Source of the DNA: an uncultured Faecalibacterium sp.
GTDB lineage: Bacteria; Bacillota; Clostridia; Oscillospirales; Ruminococcaceae
NCBI GenBank assembly: GCA_937907025.1
Contig: CALESJ010000026.1
Coordinates: 124,001-188,000, forward strand
Length of the DNA: 64,000 bases
Direction of reading: 5' to 3'
Each line of letters begins with the position of its first letter. Within the stretch, counting starts at the first letter, position 1. The notes under the pieces are model-generated. The model saw only the letters and a program-made list of their open reading frames with translations, did no database searches and was not told the origin of the DNA. The position numbers and the translations under genes are program-made. Shown here one piece after another: positions 1 to 7,579 of this stretch.

Positions 1-576
1 GCTCTGCGGGCGCGGCAGGAACGGAATCAGCCGCAGGTCCCGGAACTCGGCAGTATCAGGATAATCAATGCTGGAAAAAGCATTGAAGCTCTTGGTGCGG
101 GTCTTGCGCGCCCGGGTCCCCAGAATGACCTTGCCGTCAAAGACCAACTGCACGCCCCAGGCCGAATCATGGCAGGCATACAGCACTGCCCGGTACAGGT
201 TGTTGCGGGCGTCGGTATCCCGGTTGTAGATGGATTTCTGGCTGCCGGTCAGCACCACCGGTTTGGGGCTCTGCTGAATCATGTAAGAGAGCGCCGCTGC
301 GGTATAGGCCATGGTATCGGTGCCATGGGTGATCACAAACCCGTCGTAGTCATCGTAGCGGCGGCGGACCTCGGCGGCGATCTGGGTCCACTGTTCCGGC
401 CCCACACTGGTGGAGTCCAGGTTGAACAGCTGCACAGCATCAATATGGCAGACCCCAGCCAGTTCCGGCACGCAGGCCAGCAGTTCATCGGAGGTGATCA
501 TGGGGGCCAGACCGCCTGCCGCAGTGGGCCGGCTGGCAATGGTACCGCCGGTGGCGAGAAGCAGAATATGTTTCAT
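1..576 (-). CDS. L-asparaginase, N-terminal part (cut by window edge)
   Basis: Hydrolyses L-asparagine to aspartate and ammonia. The minus-strand reading frame opens with MKHILLLATGGTIAS, the first threonine motif of the family (TGGTIAS), and later has HGTDTMAYTA, the second conserved threonine motif with the catalytic Thr-Asp pair. These two motifs are diagnostic. About 192 codons are visible; the C-terminal part lies outside the window to the left. The start is supported by an AAAAGGAG box just upstream. There is no signal peptide, so it is a cytoplasmic type I-like enzyme by appearance. It is divergent from the BlaI-type gene. Confidence 0.93.
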   Translation of the reverse strand, partial: MKHILLLATGGTIASRPTAAGGLAPMITSDELLACVPELAGVCHIDAVQLFNLDSTSVGPEQWTQIAAEVRRRYDDYDGFVITHGTDTMAYTAAALSYMIQQSPKPVVLTGSQKSIYNRDTDARNNLYRAVLYACHDSAWGVQLVFDGKVILGTRARKTRTKSFNAFSSIDYPDTAEFRDLRLIPFLPRPQS

Positions 577-607
577 GGATTTATCTCCTTTTGGTTGCTT
601 ACGTCCG

Positions 608-636
608 ATTATATCACAACTGTGCTCCCATGGACA
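608..636 (-). promoter_or_regulatory. Putative promoter of the asparaginase gene
   Basis: On the minus strand a perfect -10 TATAAT lies at 613-608. Seventeen bases upstream is TGTCCA, a weak -35. The -10 is about 30 bases before the start codon. Assignment rests mainly on the -10. Confidence 0.4.
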
Positions 637-670
637 GCTTGATTTTTTGGTTTTTGGATTCCGGGCAGGC

Positions 671-700
671 TTGACAGTGCCCATAGCAGCGTGATACAGT
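671..700 (+). promoter_or_regulatory. Promoter of the blaI-M56/M23 operon
   Basis: A consensus -35 TTGACA (671-676) is followed after 18 bases by TACAGT (695-700). The next downstream gene on this strand is the BlaI-type regulator at 808, leaving a leader of about 100 bases that contains a palindrome. Confidence 0.6.
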
Positions 701-714
701 GATAGCAAGCAAAA

Positions 715-730
715 GTCTATTTGAATAGAC
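715..730. promoter_or_regulatory. Perfect palindrome, candidate BlaI-type operator
   Basis: GTCTATT-TG-AATAGAC is a perfect 7-base inverted repeat with a 2-base centre, placed some 8 bases after the expected transcription start of the blaI promoter. BlaI/MecI/CopY proteins are dimeric winged-helix repressors that bind short dyads in their own promoters, so an autoregulatory operator is the natural reading. The sequence does not match the classical TACA-TGTA core, so the assignment is inferred from position and symmetry. Confidence 0.5.
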
Positions 731-807
731 CAGCCAAATCACACCGACCTGCGCCGGAATTTTGGCGTCTGGTTCAGTACACCATCACGAAATGAGGTCT
801 TACTTTC

Positions 808-1188
808 ATGGAAAAGATGCTGCGCCTGGCCGAAGGCGAATACCGTTTTGCCACCCTTGTATGGGAAAATGAGCCTCTGCCCAGCGGGCAGCTGGTACGC
901 CTGGCGGCCGACGCCCTGGGTTGGAAGAAAAGTACCACCTACACCGTGTTGAAAAAGTTGTGTGAGCGCGGCATCCTGCAGAATGACGGCGGTATGGTCA
1001 GCTCTCTGGTCAAGCAGAGCGCCGTACAGCAGCAGGAAAGTACCGCTGTGGTGGACCGGACGTTCGGCGGCAGCCTGCCCCGTTTTGTGGCTGCCTTTCT
1101 GAACGAAAAGCCCATCACCAAGGCCGAAGCCGCCGAGATCCGGGCCATGCTGGATGCAGCCCGCACCGAACAGGAGGACGGACAATGA
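808..1188 (+). CDS. BlaI/MecI/CopY-family transcriptional repressor
   Basis: A 126-residue protein with the winged-helix layout of BlaI/MecI: an N-terminal 'LAEGEYRFATLVWE' helix, then a recognition-helix region WKKSTTYTVLKKLCERGIL resembling the family's 'wk.sTv.tlL.rLv.KG.l' pattern, and a C-terminal dimerisation helix. Family members repress a promoter until a partner M56 membrane protease triggers their inactivation. The next gene, overlapping by four bases (ATGA), encodes exactly such an M56 protein, so the two should work as one sensor-repressor pair. A dyad at 715-730 is a plausible operator. The ligand and targets are unknown. Confidence 0.9.
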   Translation: MEKMLRLAEGEYRFATLVWENEPLPSGQLVRLAADALGWKKSTTYTVLKKLCERGILQNDGGMVSSLVKQSAVQQQESTAVVDRTFGGSLPRFVAAFLNEKPITKAEAAEIRAMLDAARTEQEDGQ

Positions 1189-3140
1189 CCGATTTCTTAT
1201 GGTCCCTGCTCACAGCCGGTATCGGCGGCGCAGCGGCGGCTTTGGCCGCCCTGGCTGTCTGTGCCCTGCTGCGGCGGGCCCGGGCTCCCGGCTGGCTGCT
1301 GTGCGTGCTGTGGCTGGCAGTGGGGCTGCGTTTTGCGGTGCCGGGCGGGCTGTTTCCCGTCACACTGCCCCAACCCAAAAGTGAGCCTTTGCAGCAGTTG
1401 GCTGCCGCAGCCGAAACAATGCAGGAAAGTACCCCCGCCCAGGCAGCCGAACAGGCCGTTCATGTGCTGGACCTGGCCGGACTGGAGCTGACACCTTCCG
1501 CTGAAAGCAAAACGCTCGTCATAGACTGGGTCCTGCTGCTGGGAACGGTCTGGGCGGCCGGCACCATCGTCTGTCTGGCGCGGGCCGGTATTTCCGGTAT
1601 TCGTCTGCGCCGCCGGGTAGCCCTGGCCTGCAAAACGGAGGATGGCTGCTATACCTGCCCGGAAGTGACGACGCCCTTCACCCTGGGGGTGGTACATCCG
1701 CGAATCTATCTGCCCGCCGACCTGCAGGGGGAAGCCCGCCGGGCGGTGCTGCTCCACGAGCGTACCCACATTCGCCGGGGCGACTGCCTGACCAAGCCTT
1801 TGTATTATCTGGTGGTCTGCCTGCACTGGTGGAACCCTCTGGCTTGGCTGGCCTTTGCCCAGTTTGAGCACAGCATGGAATGTGCCTGCGACGAAGCCGC
1901 CGTGCATGGATGCACCACAGCCCAGCGCAGCCAGTACTGTGAAAGTCTGCTGCGCTACGCCACCATGCGTGCCCCCGACGGTGCCCTGGCTTTCGGTGCA
2001 CCGGGAGCCGGGCAGCGCATTCTGCACGCTCTGCGCTACCGCGCCCCCGGCAAGGTGATGCTGGGCGTCTGCGTGGTGGTGGCCGGGCTGGCCGCCGCCC
2101 TGCTGCTGGCACGGCCCACCCTGGCACAGGAAGCAGACCCCACCGAGAGCGTTTCCGCCTCTACTTCCGCACCGGCCGCAGAAGCGCTGCCCGCACCGGA
2201 GGACATTTCCCTTCCGGATGACGCCGCTGTACAGAGCAGTGCGGCGGAAGACGGCGTTTTTGACCCGGTGGGAGGGTTCATTCTGCCTTTGTCCGAGTAC
2301 CGGTATTACTCCCGGATGATGGGGCCCTATCATAAGGGCGATGACATTGCCGCTGAAGCCGGTGAACCGGTACTGGCAGCCGCAGGCGGTACCGTAACCG
2401 TTGCCCGGTACCATTACAGCTACGGCAACTACATCATGATCGACCATGGTGCGGACGAACAGGGACACCACTGGTACACGCTGTACGCACATCTGGCCGA
2501 TATCCTGGTAGAGGAAGGTCAGACCGTGGCCCAGGGCGAGCAGATCGGAACGGTAGGCAGCACCGGCAACACCACCGGCCTGGCGCTGCATTTTGAGCTG
2601 CACTGTGAAGACACCCTGCTGGCTCCTACCATGTATCTGCCCTATACCGAAACCATTCCTGTGCTGGCGGCAGAGCAGGGATTGCTGCTGCCCGCACTGC
2701 TGGAAGCCCCCGTCATCTCCAACGCCATCGCCAGGCGGGCCATCGTAATTAAATCTCCGGATACCCTGGCTTATCCTCTGCCCGAAGACAGTAAAATCAC
2801 CTGTACATATGATCCGGACAGGCATGAAGGTCTGGACCTGAAACAGCCGGAAGGGACCGATGCGCTGGCCGCCGCCAACGGCATCGTCCTATTTACCGGC
2901 TGGGACGATACATACGGCTGGACGGTGGTGCTGGGGCACGGCAGCAACGATGCCGACCAGCCCCTGCTCACCATGTATTCCCATCTGCAGAGCAAGCCTT
3001 CTGTTCTGATGGGGCAGCTTGTGAATGCCGGGCAGACCATCGGACAAGTGGGCAGCACCGGTTTTGCCACCGGCCCGCATCTGCATTTTTCCGTGCTGCT
3101 GGATGGCCAGTCGGTCGATCCGCAGCGCTGGCTGTCATGA
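1185..3140 (+). CDS. M56 (BlaR1-type) membrane protease fused to two M23 domains
   Basis: A 651-residue membrane protein. Residues 1-140 hold several hydrophobic segments. The M56 zinc motif HERTH is at residues 191-195, followed by a membrane segment and a conserved CACDEAAV stretch. Another hydrophobic segment lies near residues 290-312. After it come two M23 (LytM-type) domains instead of the penicillin-binding sensor of BlaR1. Domain one (about 375-480) has HKGDD at 383 and YAHL, but the usual HxH motif reads ALH (467-469), so one zinc ligand is missing. Domain two (about 540-651) keeps HEGLD (547), YSHL and HLHF (632-635). I infer an extracytoplasmic cell-wall sensor or hydrolase that signals to the overlapping BlaI-type repressor. 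Start chosen at the ATG with AGGAGG upstream. Confidence 0.85.
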   Translation: MTDFLWSLLTAGIGGAAAALAALAVCALLRRARAPGWLLCVLWLAVGLRFAVPGGLFPVTLPQPKSEPLQQLAAAAETMQESTPAQAAEQAVHVLDLAGLELTPSAESKTLVIDWVLLLGTVWAAGTIVCLARAGISGIRLRRRVALACKTEDGCYTCPEVTTPFTLGVVHPRIYLPADLQGEARRAVLLHERTHIRRGDCLTKPLYYLVVCLHWWNPLAWLAFAQFEHSMECACDEAAVHGCTTAQRSQYCESLLRYATMRAPDGALAFGAPGAGQRILHALRYRAPGKVMLGVCVVVAGLAAALLLARPTLAQEADPTESVSASTSAPAAEALPAPEDISLPDDAAVQSSAAEDGVFDPVGGFILPLSEYRYYSRMMGPYHKGDDIAAEAGEPVLAAAGGTVTVARYHYSYGNYIMIDHGADEQGHHWYTLYAHLADILVEEGQTVAQGEQIGTVGSTGNTTGLALHFELHCEDTLLAPTMYLPYTETIPVLAAEQGLLLPALLEAPVISNAIARRAIVIKSPDTLAYPLPEDSKITCTYDPDRHEGLDLKQPEGTDALAAANGIVLFTGWDDTYGWTVVLGHGSNDADQPLLTMYSHLQSKPSVLMGQLVNAGQTIGQVGSTGFATGPHLHFSVLLDGQSVDPQRWLS

Positions 3141-3153
3141 GGAACGCATTACA

Positions 3154-4392
3154 ATGAAGCAATACCATCGTAAAATTACCGTATTCTGGGCCGCAGCGCT
3201 GTCCTTTTGTATCACCTTCAGTCTGTTCGGTTCCCGTTTTTCCGCCTTTGCGGCCACCCAGCAGGAACTGCAGCAGCAGGCGGACGACGCCAAGAAAGCC
3301 TACGACGAAGCTGCCCAGAAGCAGGAAGATCTGGAAAACCAGGCCAAGGAAACGGCGGAACAGATCAGTGATCTGAACAGCAAGTCCGACCAGATCTCTG
3401 CCCAGCTGAGCACGGTGTATGCGGCCCTGACCGATGCCCAGACCCAACTGGACGCAGCCCAGGGCGAAGCGGAAGCCGCCCAAGCGGCCCTGGAGCAAAA
3501 GCAGGCCGAATACGACACCCGCTGGGAGGAATCCAAGGAACAGCTGGCCGCCATGCAGCAGCTGCATTACAACGGCAGCCTTTCGATTCTGAGCCAGGTC
3601 ACCAACCTGTTCCAGCTGCTGAACTTTGCCCAGGCACTGACCGATATCAACGACAAAAACACCGAGGTGCTGACCCAGCTGGACGCCGAAGCCGCCGAGC
3701 TGGAGGAGGCCCGGGAACAGGCCCAGGCAGCCGCCGACAAGGCCGAAGCAGCCCGGGACCAGCTGCAAACCACGGAAGATACCCTGCAGGCTACTTCTGA
3801 CCAGCTGGCCGACGCCCTGATGGAGGCCAACGCCGACCTGGACCAGCAGCAGGCTGAAGCCGAGGCCCAGGCCCAAATCACCGAAGAGGCCAAGAAAGCC
3901 TATCAGCAGGCCACTGCCGAGCTGGATGCCTACGCCAAGAGCCAGAACAACAAATACACCACCCCCACGCTGTATTGCAGCCTGGATTTCGGCTGTGCCC
4001 TGACCCCCGGCATGAGCATCAGCTGCAATTTCGGGGACCCGGACGGCATTGACGGTTCCCCCCACGGCGGCACGGATTTTCCGGCCGCCAAGGGTACGCC
4101 CATCTACGCGGTGGCGGACGGCGTGGTAAGCGCCGCCCGGGCTATGACCAGTTACGGCAACTGTGTCCAGATCAGCCACGGCACCGCCGATGACGGCAAC
4201 AACTACGCCACTTTGTACGCGCACATGTCCTCCATTGCCGTGAGCGAAGGCCAGACGGTCACCAAGGGACAGGTCATCGGGTATGTGGGCAACACCGGGG
4301 ATGTCAGCGGCAAAAACGGCGGCTATCACCTGCACCTGGAGCTGCGCATCAACGGTACCCGGGTCAACGCCATGAACTATATTCCCCACTGA
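3154..4392 (+). CDS. Secreted coiled-coil M23 peptidoglycan hydrolase
   Basis: A 412-residue protein with a signal-type N-terminus ending near FAA, a long Ala/Gln/Glu-rich coiled coil (about residues 30-260), and a C-terminal M23 metallopeptidase domain. The zinc-site motifs are complete: HGGTD, YAHM and YHLHLE. This is the EnvC/PcsB-like architecture, in which the coiled coil positions or regulates a wall endopeptidase at the septum or surface. It begins 13 bases after the M56/M23 gene, after a GAGGA box, so it is probably in the same operon and could be an effector of that system. A longer frame exists upstream but would overlap the preceding gene and lacks a good ribosome site. Confidence 0.9.
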   Translation: MKQYHRKITVFWAAALSFCITFSLFGSRFSAFAATQQELQQQADDAKKAYDEAAQKQEDLENQAKETAEQISDLNSKSDQISAQLSTVYAALTDAQTQLDAAQGEAEAAQAALEQKQAEYDTRWEESKEQLAAMQQLHYNGSLSILSQVTNLFQLLNFAQALTDINDKNTEVLTQLDAEAAELEEAREQAQAAADKAEAARDQLQTTEDTLQATSDQLADALMEANADLDQQQAEAEAQAQITEEAKKAYQQATAELDAYAKSQNNKYTTPTLYCSLDFGCALTPGMSISCNFGDPDGIDGSPHGGTDFPAAKGTPIYAVADGVVSAARAMTSYGNCVQISHGTADDGNNYATLYAHMSSIAVSEGQTVTKGQVIGYVGNTGDVSGKNGGYHLHLELRINGTRVNAMNYIPH

Positions 4393-4456
4393 TAGATTTC
4401 CCGGCTCTTCCTTAACAATATTTGGTCGGCAGCTTTACCTTTTTTGAATTCTATGG

Positions 4457-4462
4457 TACAAT
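4457..4462 (+). promoter_or_regulatory. Possible -10 element of the first Lrp/AsnC gene
   Basis: TACAAT lies about 38 bases before the Lrp-type start. The matching -35 (TTTACC or TTACCT, 17-18 bases upstream) is weak, so this is only a candidate. Confidence 0.3.
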
Positions 4463-4500
4463 GCCGAATATAGTTAAGTGAAGCCGGGAGGTTTTTACGG

Positions 4501-4959
4501 ATGGACCATATTGACCGCAAAATCATCGATATTTTGCAGCGGGACGCCCGCGCGCCTTTGAAACAGATTGCCGATCAGGTGTTTCTGTCCTCCCCTGCCG
4601 TGTCCGCCCGCATTGCCCGGCTGGAAAAGGACGGCTGCCTGACCGGATACCAGGCCCAGGTGGACGCGGTGAAGATGGGGTATCTGGTCAAGGCCTTCAT
4701 CAATCTGGATATGGACCCCCAGCGCAAGCCGGAATTTTACCCCTACATTCAGGCCTGCCCCCAGGTGGTGGAATGCTGCTGCGTGACCGGGGATTACAGC
4801 ATGCTCATTGAGGTGCTGTTCGCTACCACCCAGGAGCTGGACGCCTTCATCAACCAGCTGCAGCAGTACGGGCGCACCCGCACCCAGATCGTATTTTCCA
4901 CCCCGGTGGAGCACCGGGGCGTACCGGTCAGCCGCCCGGAAGAGGAAAAAACGCAATAA
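4501..4959 (+). CDS. Lrp/AsnC-family transcriptional regulator
   Basis: A 152-residue protein beginning MDHIDRKIIDILQRDAR, the canonical Lrp/AsnC opening, followed by a helix-turn-helix (IADQVFLSSPAVSARIARLE) and an effector-binding RAM domain (residues about 65-140, with the family's GDYSMLIEV stretch). Such proteins form octamers that sense amino acids. Its own target cannot be read from position: the upstream genes are wall-related and the downstream ones convergent. An intrinsic terminator follows directly. A second family member sits at 57333. Confidence 0.93.
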   Translation: MDHIDRKIIDILQRDARAPLKQIADQVFLSSPAVSARIARLEKDGCLTGYQAQVDAVKMGYLVKAFINLDMDPQRKPEFYPYIQACPQVVECCCVTGDYSMLIEVLFATTQELDAFINQLQQYGRTRTQIVFSTPVEHRGVPVSRPEEEKTQ

Positions 4960-4969
4960 AAAAGACAAG

Positions 4970-5006
4970 GCCCTCTGCCAGCCAACGGCAGAGGGCTTTT
5001 TCCTTT
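4970..5006 (+). terminator. Intrinsic terminator after the Lrp gene
   Basis: A perfect 10-base stem GCCCTCTGCC / GGCAGAGGGC with a 7-base loop, followed by a T-rich run on the plus strand. Confidence 0.9.
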
Positions 5007-5008
5007 TG

Positions 5009-5749
5009 TCAGGGCAGGGCGTCCACTTCCGCGGCGGTCAGCGGACCCAGGTTGATATCATGTTCGTATTTTTTCCCGCCGGAATATACCAGATACCCCT
5101 TATAGTAGGCAATGTCCAGGCCTGCCGCGTCAAAAGCGGCTTTGGCATTTTTGAGCAGGGCGTTGGCGTCAGCTTCAGTGGGCAGGCGGTCGGTGTAGAC
5201 CAGGTAGAAACTGGCAGTGAGGGGTGGCAGGTTACCGGGATCGTAGGGCATATCCAACATAAGCCCCCAATCCTCCGGGGTACTTTCCCAGCCTTTGCCG
5301 GGCTGTACATCCAGCCAGTCCGGGTTCATCCCTGCATTGTTCAGCGCCGTGGTCATGTCCTGCCGGGCGGCTTCGGTGATACGCACCTGGGTGTTGCTCA
5401 GGCCGGTCACATCCTGCTCATAGGTGGTGCTGCGCACCACACCCCAGGAAAGCTCCACGTCAAAGCTGGTGTCCTGGCTGGTCATGGACTGCACCCGCAC
5501 CCGGTAGCGGTATCCCATCTCGTTATAGGCATAAACAGCGGTAAAATTGTTGCCGGGCCACTGTTCATTGGCGTAGTCCATGGCGTGGTGCCGGGCCCAG
5601 GCCAGGCTGACAGGGTCCCCCAGCACATAACCGGCCACAAACAGGATCAGCAGCACAATCAGGATACCGCCTGCCAGGGCTGCGGCACGGCGGCCTTTGG
5701 TGCGGGGTTGTTCAGGGGTCCTGGCGGATGTCTTCTTCCAATGCGTCAT
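5009..5749 (-). CDS. Single-pass membrane protein, third gene of a sigma-factor operon (unknown function)
   Basis: A 246-residue protein with a basic N-terminus, one strong membrane segment (about residues 25-45) and a soluble domain outside. The start of the soluble part (GDPVSLAWARHHAMDY) and the overall layout resemble small extracytoplasmic proteins of Firmicutes such as YfjL, but I do not recognise the family with confidence. Its start overlaps the anti-sigma gene by 38 bases and uses a GGAGG box inside it, so translation is coupled. It may be a sensor or target of the sigma/anti-sigma pair. Confidence 0.75.
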   Translation of the reverse strand: MTHWKKTSARTPEQPRTKGRRAAALAGGILIVLLILFVAGYVLGDPVSLAWARHHAMDYANEQWPGNNFTAVYAYNEMGYRYRVRVQSMTSQDTSFDVELSWGVVRSTTYEQDVTGLSNTQVRITEAARQDMTTALNNAGMNPDWLDVQPGKGWESTPEDWGLMLDMPYDPGNLPPLTASFYLVYTDRLPTEADANALLKNAKAAFDAAGLDIAYYKGYLVYSGGKKYEHDINLGPLTAAEVDALP

Positions 5750-6308
5750 GGGGGTCCTCCTTTCTCAGTGCATAGCGGAATAGAGCAGCAGCCAACGTGC
5801 CCAGAGCACACAAAGCGCCAAACAAAAGGCCGTACAGAATACTCAGGCCCAAAATGGCGAAGAAGTTGTACCAATCGCCCTCAGCAAGGCGGCCTAACAG
5901 ATAGTGGGCATTGGGACACAAGGTCACAGCCGTGATCAGCCCCCAGACCAGCAGCGGCAGCCAGCGCGCCCGCCGGGGGGAAAGCCACTGCACCGCAGCC
6001 CCAAGGACCGGCAGCAGCAGGATATTGTACCCCGCCTGCCCGGTGTTGGCCAGAACCATGCCTAGGATCAGCCCGGCGGCGGTCATAGCCCCCTGCCAGG
6101 CGTACAGACGGCGGCGGATACGCCCCAGCACCTGTTCCCGGTGTAGGAGCGGCGGCGGGGCTTCCTCGTCCCAGAGTTCCCGGCAGGCCTCACAATGGGC
6201 CACATGTTCCTCCACCGCCCGGCGGGATGCCTCGCTGGCCACGCCGTCCCGCACCAAAGGCAGCAGGTCGCGGCAGATATCACAGGGCAGGTCATGTTCG
6301 TGGGTCAC
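5712..6308 (-). CDS. Zinc-finger anti-sigma factor, membrane-bound
   Basis: A 198-residue protein. The N-terminus carries the zf-HC2/ZAS-type pattern: CDIC near the start and H-x3-C-x2-C (HVAHCEAC), the zinc site that clamps a group IV sigma factor. After residue 60 there are about four hydrophobic segments. The start is GTG with AAGGAGGGG in front, and it overlaps the sigma gene stop (GTGA), the usual translational coupling of a sigma factor with its antagonist. The inducing signal is unknown. Confidence 0.88.
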   Translation of the reverse strand: MTHEHDLPCDICRDLLPLVRDGVASEASRRAVEEHVAHCEACRELWDEEAPPPLLHREQVLGRIRRRLYAWQGAMTAAGLILGMVLANTGQAGYNILLLPVLGAAVQWLSPRRARWLPLLVWGLITAVTLCPNAHYLLGRLAEGDWYNFFAILGLSILYGLLFGALCALGTLAAALFRYALRKEDPHDALEEDIRQDP

Positions 6309-6793
6309 AGCAACCCCTCCTTTTGCAAAGTTTCCTTGAGCCAGTGGCGGGCCCGGCAGTCGATGACCCGGGCCGACCCCGGGCTGATGCCCAGTTCCGC
6401 GGCGATGCGGTCGTAAGGGATGCCCTGCACCCGCAGCGCCACCACCCGCCGGGTACGCTCATCTTTTTGGGCCAGCAGTGCCCGGATGCGCGCCAGCAGT
6501 TCCCGCTGCACGGCAGTATCGGGCAGGGAGTCCTCCACATACAACCCCAGCAGGTCGTCATAACAGACGGTGGGACGCTGCCGGCGCAGGTCCTGCAGCC
6601 ACAGATGCCGGGCAATGCCGAACAGCCAGGTCTTCTCCCCCGAGCGGGCCTCGAACCGGTCGATGCTCTGCAACGCCTGCAGGAATGTTTCGCTGAGCAG
6701 GTCCTCCGCCCGGACCGGGTCGTGGGTCAGGCTGACCAGGTAGCGGTAGACATCGTCGCGGTAGGCGGTGTACAGTTCTTCCATCATCTTCAC
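6305..6793 (-). CDS. ECF-type RNA polymerase sigma factor
   Basis: A 162-residue protein with sigma-70 region 2 (LYTAYRDDVYRYLVSLTHDP, then AEDLLSETFLQAL) and region 4 (DERTRRVVALRVQGIPYDRI followed by AAELGISPGSARVIDCRAR). This is the two-domain layout of ECF sigma factors. I chose the GTG at 6793 because AGGAAAGGAGG lies 12 bases upstream; the ATGs at 6787 and 6784 are further away, and the longer frame to 6892 lacks a ribosome site. It is first in an operon with its anti-sigma factor and a membrane protein. Confidence 0.9.
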   Translation of the reverse strand: MKMMEELYTAYRDDVYRYLVSLTHDPVRAEDLLSETFLQALQSIDRFEARSGEKTWLFGIARHLWLQDLRRQRPTVCYDDLLGLYVEDSLPDTAVQRELLARIRALLAQKDERTRRVVALRVQGIPYDRIAAELGISPGSARVIDCRARHWLKETLQKEGLL

Positions 6794-6865
6794 GGCGGTG
6801 TCTGGCCTCCTTTCCTGCTCTTTGTCTATATGTCCCTTTCCGCGCCTTTGTGTTACAGAATCCGG

Positions 6866-6906
6866 CAAAAAAAGTGCCGGACCTGCTCCCAAAAGGCAGG
6901 TCCGGC
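6866..6906 (-). terminator. Intrinsic terminator after the 6923-7579 gene
   Basis: An 11-base perfect stem (GCCGGACCTGC with its complement, 6876-6886 and 6896-6906). On the minus strand it is followed by a T run (plus-strand A run at 6867-6873). It ends the polysaccharide operon. Confidence 0.9.
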
Positions 6907-6922
6907 CAAAACGGTTTACAAT

Positions 6923-7579
6923 TTATACGCCGCGCACGATCTGGCGCAGCAGGGACAGGAAAGCCGCTGCCACCGCGGGTGCGAACAGCAGCAGAAGCCA
7001 CTGCCCGCCATCAGGCACCAAACGCCAGTACCAGGCCACCGGCGGATTGAGTTCCACCCCGGTCAGGCGGGTGGGCACACCGCCCACACTGTCGGGGTCG
7101 ATGCGCAGCCCGGTGACGGTGACACCGCCCAGGTCAAACACATAGCTGCCATCCTCGTCCTGCCAGGCATAGACTTTCTGGGTTTCGCTGTAATCGGTCT
7201 GGCCCGGTTTGAGGTAATACAGCGTTACGCTGCCCGGAGGCAGCAGCTGTTCCACCTGCAGGCGCACCGTTTCCACATAGGCGTCCCCGGTCCAAAGAAT
7301 GTGAGGGTCGTTATCGGTGGACAGATACCAGTTTTCCCGGTCATCGGGGGCGGTGCTCCAGGGGTCATCGTCATAGTTGCGGAAGCTCTCATACGTCAGG
7401 TCCGCAGGCGTCAGAGTCTGCTGGCGCATGGTGCCGTCCATCTTGTGGCGCAGCATCAGGGCGCTGCCAAGAAGCGCATACACCAGCCACAGCATGACAG
7501 CCAGGGCATAACACAGGCCCAGCAGGCGGCGGGGTTGGAACACCAGCGTCCACCGGTCGGGAGCAGAGTTGCGTTTCAT
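6923..7579 (-). CDS. Membrane protein of unknown function, last gene of the polysaccharide operon
   Basis: A 218-residue protein with a membrane segment near residues 19-41, a soluble middle domain of about 140 residues rich in Tyr, Asp and Trp, and a second membrane segment near the C-terminus (WLLLLFAPAVAAAFLSLL). The middle part should lie outside the membrane. I do not recognise a family. The start overlaps the stop of the previous gene (ATGA), so it is translationally coupled to a GT-C-like membrane protein and probably belongs to the same surface-glycan process. Confidence 0.75.
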   Translation of the reverse strand: MKRNSAPDRWTLVFQPRRLLGLCYALAVMLWLVYALLGSALMLRHKMDGTMRQQTLTPADLTYESFRNYDDDPWSTAPDDRENWYLSTDNDPHILWTGDAYVETVRLQVEQLLPPGSVTLYYLKPGQTDYSETQKVYAWQDEDGSYVFDLGGVTVTGLRIDPDSVGGVPTRLTGVELNPPVAWYWRLVPDGGQWLLLLFAPAVAAAFLSLLRQIVRGV

